DNA of 9,932 bases from Roseovarius sp. (GTDB taxonomy: Bacteria > Pseudomonadota > Alphaproteobacteria > Rhodobacterales > Rhodobacteraceae), in the NCBI GenBank assembly GCA_023260815.1, contig JALQUE010000073.1, forward strand, positions 1-9,932, read 5' to 3'. Every line of letters begins with the position of its first letter. Position 1 is the first letter of the stretch. This document shows, piece after piece, positions 6,152 to 9,932 of the stretch. The position numbers and the translations under genes are program-made. A model generated the notes under the pieces. That model worked only from the letters and a program-made list of their open reading frames with translations, had not been told where the DNA came from and searched no databases.

Positions 6152-6167
6152 TGGCATCCTTCTTGCC
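6152..6167 (+). promoter_or_regulatory. Sigma-54 promoter (-24/-12) for motA-motB
   Basis: TGGCATCCTTCTTGCC matches TGGCAC-N5-TTGCW closely. The GG (6153-6154) and GC (6165-6166) are correctly spaced, the full TTGC is present, and the one clear change in the -24 half is C to T. The expected start is near 6178, about 25 bases before the motA ATG. Confidence 0.85.
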
Positions 6168-6202
6168 CGCCTAGATCGGAACCTTCTGACACGGAGCGAG
6201 TC

Positions 6203-6964
6203 ATGGATATTGCCACCCTTATCGGGATGATCGGCGCAATCGGTATGATCTTGGGTGCGATGATCACCTCGGGTGGCCTTGGCCCTTATGTAGACGTGGC
6301 CTCTCTGCTGATCGTGTTCGGCGGCACCTTCTTTGCCGTCATGTATCGCAGCCCGATGGGCCTCTTCCTTGGCAGCTTCAAGGCGATGAGCAAAAGCTTC
6401 ATGCCGAAACTGCCCAAACGGGAGGATGCCATCGAAGCCATGGTCGAATTGTCCAATATCGCCCGCAAGGACGGCATCATGGCGCTCGAGGGCAAGGAAA
6501 CTCCCGATAAGTTCTGCGAAAAAGGGCTGCAGATGCTGGTGGACGGCGCCGATGAGCAGAAGCTGGTCAAACAGCTGACGCAGGAAATCCGCGCAATGAA
6601 GACCCGCCACGCGGAATATCAGTCCGTCGTGCAGGGCTGGATCGACATCGCACCCGCCATGGGCATGATCGGTACGCTGATCGGTCTCGTGCAGATGCTT
6701 GGCAATATGGAAGATCCCAAGGCGATCGGCCCTGCCATGGCCGTGGCGCTTTTGACCACTCTTTATGGGGCGTTCATCGCAAACGTCCTCTTTGGCCCGA
6801 TCCTGTCCAAGCTCGAAGGCTATTCCGCCTCCGAGGTGATTTATCGCGAGATGATCCTCCAGGGTCTGCGCAATATCTCGCGCGGCGAATCTGGCCGAAA
6901 TATCCAGGATCAGATGGTCGCCATCCTGCCGCCGAAGTTGCAGGCGAAAATGATGGCCGCATAG
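6203..6964 (+). CDS. motA: Flagellar stator protein MotA/PomA
   Basis: MotA forms the ring of the ion-driven stator around MotB and pushes on the rotor through its cytoplasmic loop. The 253 residues equal the length I recall for Vibrio PomA. Four membrane helices lie at about 4-23, 30-49, 146-167 and 178-200. The signature DIAPAMGMIGTLIGLVQMLG is at 148-167, and MAVALLTTLYGA (179-190) is nearly identical to PomA. Loop residues R88 and E96, which contact the rotor in PomA, are present (ARKDGIMALE). P151 corresponds to the conserved proline near the ion path. GGAG at 6193-6196 lies 6 bases before the ATG. motB follows after 10 bp. A sigma-54 promoter at 6152-6167 is the likely driver. The PomA resemblance does not by itself show sodium use. 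Confidence 0.96.
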   Translation: MDIATLIGMIGAIGMILGAMITSGGLGPYVDVASLLIVFGGTFFAVMYRSPMGLFLGSFKAMSKSFMPKLPKREDAIEAMVELSNIARKDGIMALEGKETPDKFCEKGLQMLVDGADEQKLVKQLTQEIRAMKTRHAEYQSVVQGWIDIAPAMGMIGTLIGLVQMLGNMEDPKAIGPAMAVALLTTLYGAFIANVLFGPILSKLEGYSASEVIYREMILQGLRNISRGESGRNIQDQMVAILPPKLQAKMMAA

Positions 6965-6974
6965 GAACGTTCCA

Positions 6975-8120
6975 ATGGTCAAGAAAGTCCTGCCGGTTCC
7001 GCTTGTCGTGGACGAGCCAGAAGAGCCGGATTGCCCGAAATGTCCCCCGCCCGGCGCCCCCGCATGGATGGCGACCTTTGCAGATATTGCCACGCTTCTG
7101 ATGGCGTTTTTCGTGCTGATCCTGTCTTTTGCCGAATTCAATCAGCCCAAGTTCAAGATGGTGGCGGGATCGCTGCGCAATTCCTTTGGCATCCAGCGCG
7201 AACAGCCCGTGTTTCAGCAGCCCAAGGGCACAACGGTCATGGACCTGACCTTCAGCCCATCGCCCGATCCCGCAGTGATCAAAGAGATCACCCAGCAGAC
7301 CACCGATCAGGACCGCCCCGAGATCGACCGCGCCTCACCCGATGGTGATGAAGGCACCGGCGAGCTTGCCGCACAGCTGGACCAGATCATTACATCGGAC
7401 GATGTGACCATCGAAATACAAGACGGCGAAATCGTCGTGTCCCTTGCCCCATCCGAAGCCTCCCCCTCCGAAACACCCTCGCCCGAGGACGTCCAGGAGG
7501 CTCTGACAGAAATCGCCAGCGCCATCACCGAAGCCACCCAAGCGCGCCCCGATCTGGCCGAGGCCGCAGAAGATCTGCGCATCGCGCTTGATACCACCGC
7601 CGCCGACGCGCTCATGCAGGCCCAAGAAACACCGGAAAACCTCTCGACTGCCGACGCCGGGGACAGCGCCCGCTCCGCCGCCCTGTCCGAGGCCGAATTG
7701 AAGGTCGCCCTGCGTCAGGAAATCGCCGAAGGCCTTGTCGACATCGAACGGCGCGAGGACAGCGTCGTGGTCACTGTCGGCTCTGGCGGGGCATTCGCTT
7801 CGGGTCGCGCCGAACTGACAGCCGAAGCCCGGCAGATCATGTCGCGCATCGCCTTTTCGGCGATGAGCGATGACAGCCAGATCACCGTCACCGGCCACAC
7901 CGATGACCGCCCGCTCGCACCCGGCGCCGCGTTCCGCGACAACTGGGGGCTTGCCGCCGCGCGCTCGGCCGCGGTGGTCCGCGAGATGGAAGGCGGCGGC
8001 CTTCTGGATCCCGACCGCCTGACCGCAATCAGCCGGGGGGAAACGCAACCCGTCGCCAGCAACGCCACCCCGCAAGACCGCGAACGCAACCGCCGCATCG
8101 AGATCGAAATTCAGTACTGA
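6975..8120 (+). CDS. motB: Flagellar stator protein MotB/PomB with enlarged linker
   Basis: MotB anchors the stator to peptidoglycan and carries the ion-binding aspartate. A CPKCPPPG segment (20-27) precedes the single helix at about 31-52 (WMATFADIATLLMAFFVLIL), in which D37 is the predicted ion-binding residue. A plug-like stretch (53-72) follows. The OmpA-type peptidoglycan-binding domain spans about 262-380, with TGHTDDRP at 306-313, NWGLAAARS at 323-331 and NRRIEIEI near the end. At 381 residues it is longer than typical PomB (just over 300). The extra length is an acidic, Ala-rich linker of about 85 residues (160-244), flanked by two similar VxIE...VVV segments. AGGAA at 6963-6967 is the ribosome site, partly inside a perfect palindrome, GGAACGTTCC (6964-6973). 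It is in an operon with motA. Confidence 0.95.
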   Translation: MVKKVLPVPLVVDEPEEPDCPKCPPPGAPAWMATFADIATLLMAFFVLILSFAEFNQPKFKMVAGSLRNSFGIQREQPVFQQPKGTTVMDLTFSPSPDPAVIKEITQQTTDQDRPEIDRASPDGDEGTGELAAQLDQIITSDDVTIEIQDGEIVVSLAPSEASPSETPSPEDVQEALTEIASAITEATQARPDLAEAAEDLRIALDTTAADALMQAQETPENLSTADAGDSARSAALSEAELKVALRQEIAEGLVDIERREDSVVVTVGSGGAFASGRAELTAEARQIMSRIAFSAMSDDSQITVTGHTDDRPLAPGAAFRDNWGLAAARSAAVVREMEGGGLLDPDRLTAISRGETQPVASNATPQDRERNRRIEIEIQY

Positions 8121-8130
8121 GCGCGCGCGC
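8121..8130. repeat. (GC)5 dinucleotide run after motB
   Basis: Ten alternating G and C bases follow the motB stop directly. Alternating GC can adopt Z-DNA or form a tight stem, but no T tract follows, so it is not called a terminator. The 59-bp motB-fliD gap shows no clear promoter, so read-through into fliD is likely. Confidence 0.5.
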
Positions 8131-8179
8131 GCTAACACTCCTCACCCGGCAGCCGTTCACACGTTGAAGGAGATACGCC

Positions 8180-9814
8180 ATGTCCGTCGACATTCTCAGC
8201 ACCCTGAACCGGGGTGGCAGCGGATTGAACATCACCACGCTCAGCACCGATCTGGCCAGTGCCGAGGTCGCGCCGCGCAAGGCGATGGTTCAGACCCGTA
8301 TCGACAGCGCCGAAACCTCGCTTGGCGCGCTCGACGTGATGCGCAGCAGCCTTACCGGGCTTCGTGGTACACTCACTGCGCTGTCCTCTGCCAACATCAC
8401 CCGGGTCACCAGCGACAGTGCGGCGGTGAACGTCACCGTCGACGATGCCGCCCGCGTCGCCCCCCAATCGATCAGCGTCGGTGTGCAAAGTCTGGCACAA
8501 TCGCAAGTGCTGGAATTCCGCGGTTTCAGCGGCGCCAGCCAATCGCTTGGCATCGGCAGCCTCAGCGTGGATTTCGGCACATGGGAGGCCGACAGCTTCA
8601 GCGTCGGCACACGTCCCGCGCAAACGATCAGCCTTGGCGCCGGGGCAACACTTCAGGATCTGGCCGATGGCCTCAACGGGATCGACGGCATCATGGCGCG
8701 GATCGTCGATGTCGGCGACGGCACCGTGTCACTCGGTATTCTGTCGCAAACCGGCGCATCCAACGCGCTTCGGATCGGCACCAGTGCCGACGCGGCCAGC
8801 CCCCTGCAACAGTTCGATGTCTCTGCTGGACCTGGCAGCGTGCAGCTTCGCGGGGCCTCTGACGCCCTTCTGACGCTCGACGGTATCTCCATCCGCCGTC
8901 AAACCAACGAGATCGCGGACGCGATCCCCGGTGTCTCCCTCGATCTGCGCGCCACGACCACGGATCAGCCCCCCGCCATGATCTCGGCCGGGCTGAATAC
9001 CGATCTGGCCGCCGAGGCGGTCACCAATCTGATGCAATCACTCAACGAGTTCCGCAGCCTGGCCCGCAGCATGACCACGCGGGGAACCGATGGCATGGCG
9101 GCTGGCCCATTGGCGGGCGATGCGGGACTGCAAGCGCTCATGGGGTCATTCGACAATCTGCTGACACGCGGGTATGATGGGCTTGGCGACCAGCCGGTCT
9201 TTTTGTCGGATTTCGGTCTGATCACCGAACGCGACGGCAGCCTGCGTTTTGATCGCAGTCGCTTCGACGCGACCCTCTCGCAAGACAGCGGGCGCATCGA
9301 ATCCCTTCTGCGCGGGGCGCTCAACGCCGGCTCCGAGGGGGTCTCGGTTTCCGGTCGCCCCCTGCGCGATCCTGCGCCGGGGCGCTATGACGTGGTGATC
9401 GACACAGACACCAGCACCGCCACGATCGGCGGCGTCGTGGTTCAAGGCGTTCCCACCGATGACGGACGGACGCTCTATGCCGTATCGTCGGGGCCGCTTT
9501 CAGGCATCAGCCTGACAATCGATGCGGGCACAACGCGCAGCACCATCGACTATGGGCCAGGCCCGCTGGACAGTCTCGGCGCCTATCTGGACGAGGTGGT
9601 GGCCAATGGCGGGATCCTCGACCGCCGCGAAAACGCTTTTTCCACAGAAATCGCGGAAAACAGCGACCGGCTGACCGCTCTGGATCAGCGCATGACCGAG
9701 ATCGAAGCGCGGTACCGCAGCCGGTTCACCGAAATGGAACGTGTGATCACCCAGTTGAACTCGACAGGGGATTACCTGACCAGCCTGCTGGACTCCTGGA
9801 ACGCCGACAATTGA
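8180..9814 (+). CDS. fliD: Flagellar filament cap protein FliD (HAP2)
   Basis: FliD is exported and forms the cap under which flagellin folds onto the growing filament. The 544-residue protein has the FliD N-terminal domain (about 8-110), here beginning SVDILSTLNRGGSGLNITTL. A segment like the flagellin hook IN motif follows (about 153-200, LGAGATLQDLADGLNGIDGI). The C-terminal domain runs from about 225 and ends in the family-typical helix with YRSRFTEMERVITQLNSTG and YLTSLLDSWN. These terminal heptads make the cap oligomer. There is no signal peptide, as expected for type III export. AAGGAGA at 8167-8173 lies 6 bases before the ATG. It follows motB by 59 bp, an unusual partner, since fliD more often precedes fliS; no fliS appears before the window ends. 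Confidence 0.95.
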   Translation: MSVDILSTLNRGGSGLNITTLSTDLASAEVAPRKAMVQTRIDSAETSLGALDVMRSSLTGLRGTLTALSSANITRVTSDSAAVNVTVDDAARVAPQSISVGVQSLAQSQVLEFRGFSGASQSLGIGSLSVDFGTWEADSFSVGTRPAQTISLGAGATLQDLADGLNGIDGIMARIVDVGDGTVSLGILSQTGASNALRIGTSADAASPLQQFDVSAGPGSVQLRGASDALLTLDGISIRRQTNEIADAIPGVSLDLRATTTDQPPAMISAGLNTDLAAEAVTNLMQSLNEFRSLARSMTTRGTDGMAAGPLAGDAGLQALMGSFDNLLTRGYDGLGDQPVFLSDFGLITERDGSLRFDRSRFDATLSQDSGRIESLLRGALNAGSEGVSVSGRPLRDPAPGRYDVVIDTDTSTATIGGVVVQGVPTDDGRTLYAVSSGPLSGISLTIDAGTTRSTIDYGPGPLDSLGAYLDEVVANGGILDRRENAFSTEIAENSDRLTALDQRMTEIEARYRSRFTEMERVITQLNSTGDYLTSLLDSWNADN

Positions 9815-9883
9815 TCTCGCGCTGACGTTGTCCTGACGCCGCTCTGCCCAAGGCCGCACGCGCGGCGCCCGAAGCAAAAGGCA

Positions 9884-9931
9884 TCAGGGACGACAGGGAT
9901 CGATGCACAGCTTGCGCATCTTCTCGATCAG
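9884..9931 (-). CDS. Possible 3' end of an unidentified minus-strand gene
   Basis: The last 48 bases, read on the minus strand, give an open frame ending LIEKMRKLCIDPCRP and TGA. Codon choice (CTG, ATC, GAG, AAG, CGC, CTG) fits the window. Only 15 residues are visible, so neither the reality nor the identity of the gene can be settled. If real, it converges on fliD. The 69 bases between the two stops (9815-9883) hold only a weak GCCGC/GCGGC stem (9853-9866) without a T tract. Confidence 0.3.
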   Translation of the reverse strand: MIEKMRKLCIDPCRP

Positions 9932-9932
9932 G

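Noticed and set aside
6964..6973. The palindrome GGAACGTTCC as an operator or hairpin controlling motB
   Set aside because: It has no loop, so it cannot form a useful hairpin, and ten bases overlapping a ribosome site can arise by chance. It is mentioned only under motB.
6134..7141. A 335-codon minus-strand open frame opposite motA
   Set aside because: It is antisense to the clear motA sequence, has an Asp/His-rich composition typical of shadow frames, and shows no ribosome site or family motif.
9853..9866. GCCGC/GCGGC stem as the fliD terminator
   Set aside because: The stem is only 5 bp and no T tract follows on the plus strand.

Overview
This window is part of a flagellar gene cluster from a GC-rich alphaproteobacterium, most likely a member of the Rhodobacterales. 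The proteins and their order resemble what I recall of the Fla1-type polar flagellar locus of Rhodobacter (Cereibacter) sphaeroides: flhB, motF, a flagellar rpoN and fliC lie close together. That system is thought to descend from a gammaproteobacterial flagellum, and the PomA-like stator and gamma-style flagellin D1 motif here fit that idea. Species and ancestry are inferred; they were not tested by any search.

Layout. 2-571 (+) is the C-terminal half of FlhB, with its NPTH self-cleavage site. A small two-helix membrane protein is coupled to it by a 4-bp overlap (568-816). An unrecognised 182-residue protein on the minus strand (772-1320) meets that gene tail to tail. The 1324-1491 gap carries a sigma-28-like promoter pointing left and a near-consensus sigma-54 promoter pointing right. 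The right-hand operon encodes a single-pass, MotF-like protein (1492-2184) and a PDZ-like membrane protein (2196-2870). A gap with two short tandem duplications and a hairpin follows. Then come rpoN (3003-4322, -) and the flagellin gene fliC (4502-5977, -), separated by two terminator-like hairpins. A divergent, partly AT-rich intergenic region (5978-6202) holds a sigma-28-like promoter candidate for fliC and a strong sigma-54 promoter for motA. motA (6203-6964), motB (6975-8120) and fliD (8180-9814) follow on the plus strand. The last 118 bases may contain the 3' end of an unrelated minus-strand gene.

How the parts fit. FlhB controls the substrate switch of the export gate. FliC and FliD form the filament and its cap. 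MotA/MotB are the stator, and the MotF-like protein is a likely extra motor component. RpoN is the sigma factor expected to read the two sigma-54 promoters seen here, so the locus appears to encode the sigma factor for its own middle-class promoters. The sigma-28-like sites would place fliC, and perhaps the unknown 772-1320 gene, in the late class. No fleQ-type activator or fliA gene lies in the window.

No intergenic stretch exceeds 300 bases. I saw no tRNA, rRNA, CRISPR array, insertion sequence or attachment site. The least explained parts are the four genes other than MotF-like that lack a known function or have unusual architecture: the FlhB-coupled small membrane protein, the 772-1320 protein, the PDZ-membrane protein, and MotB with its enlarged linker.
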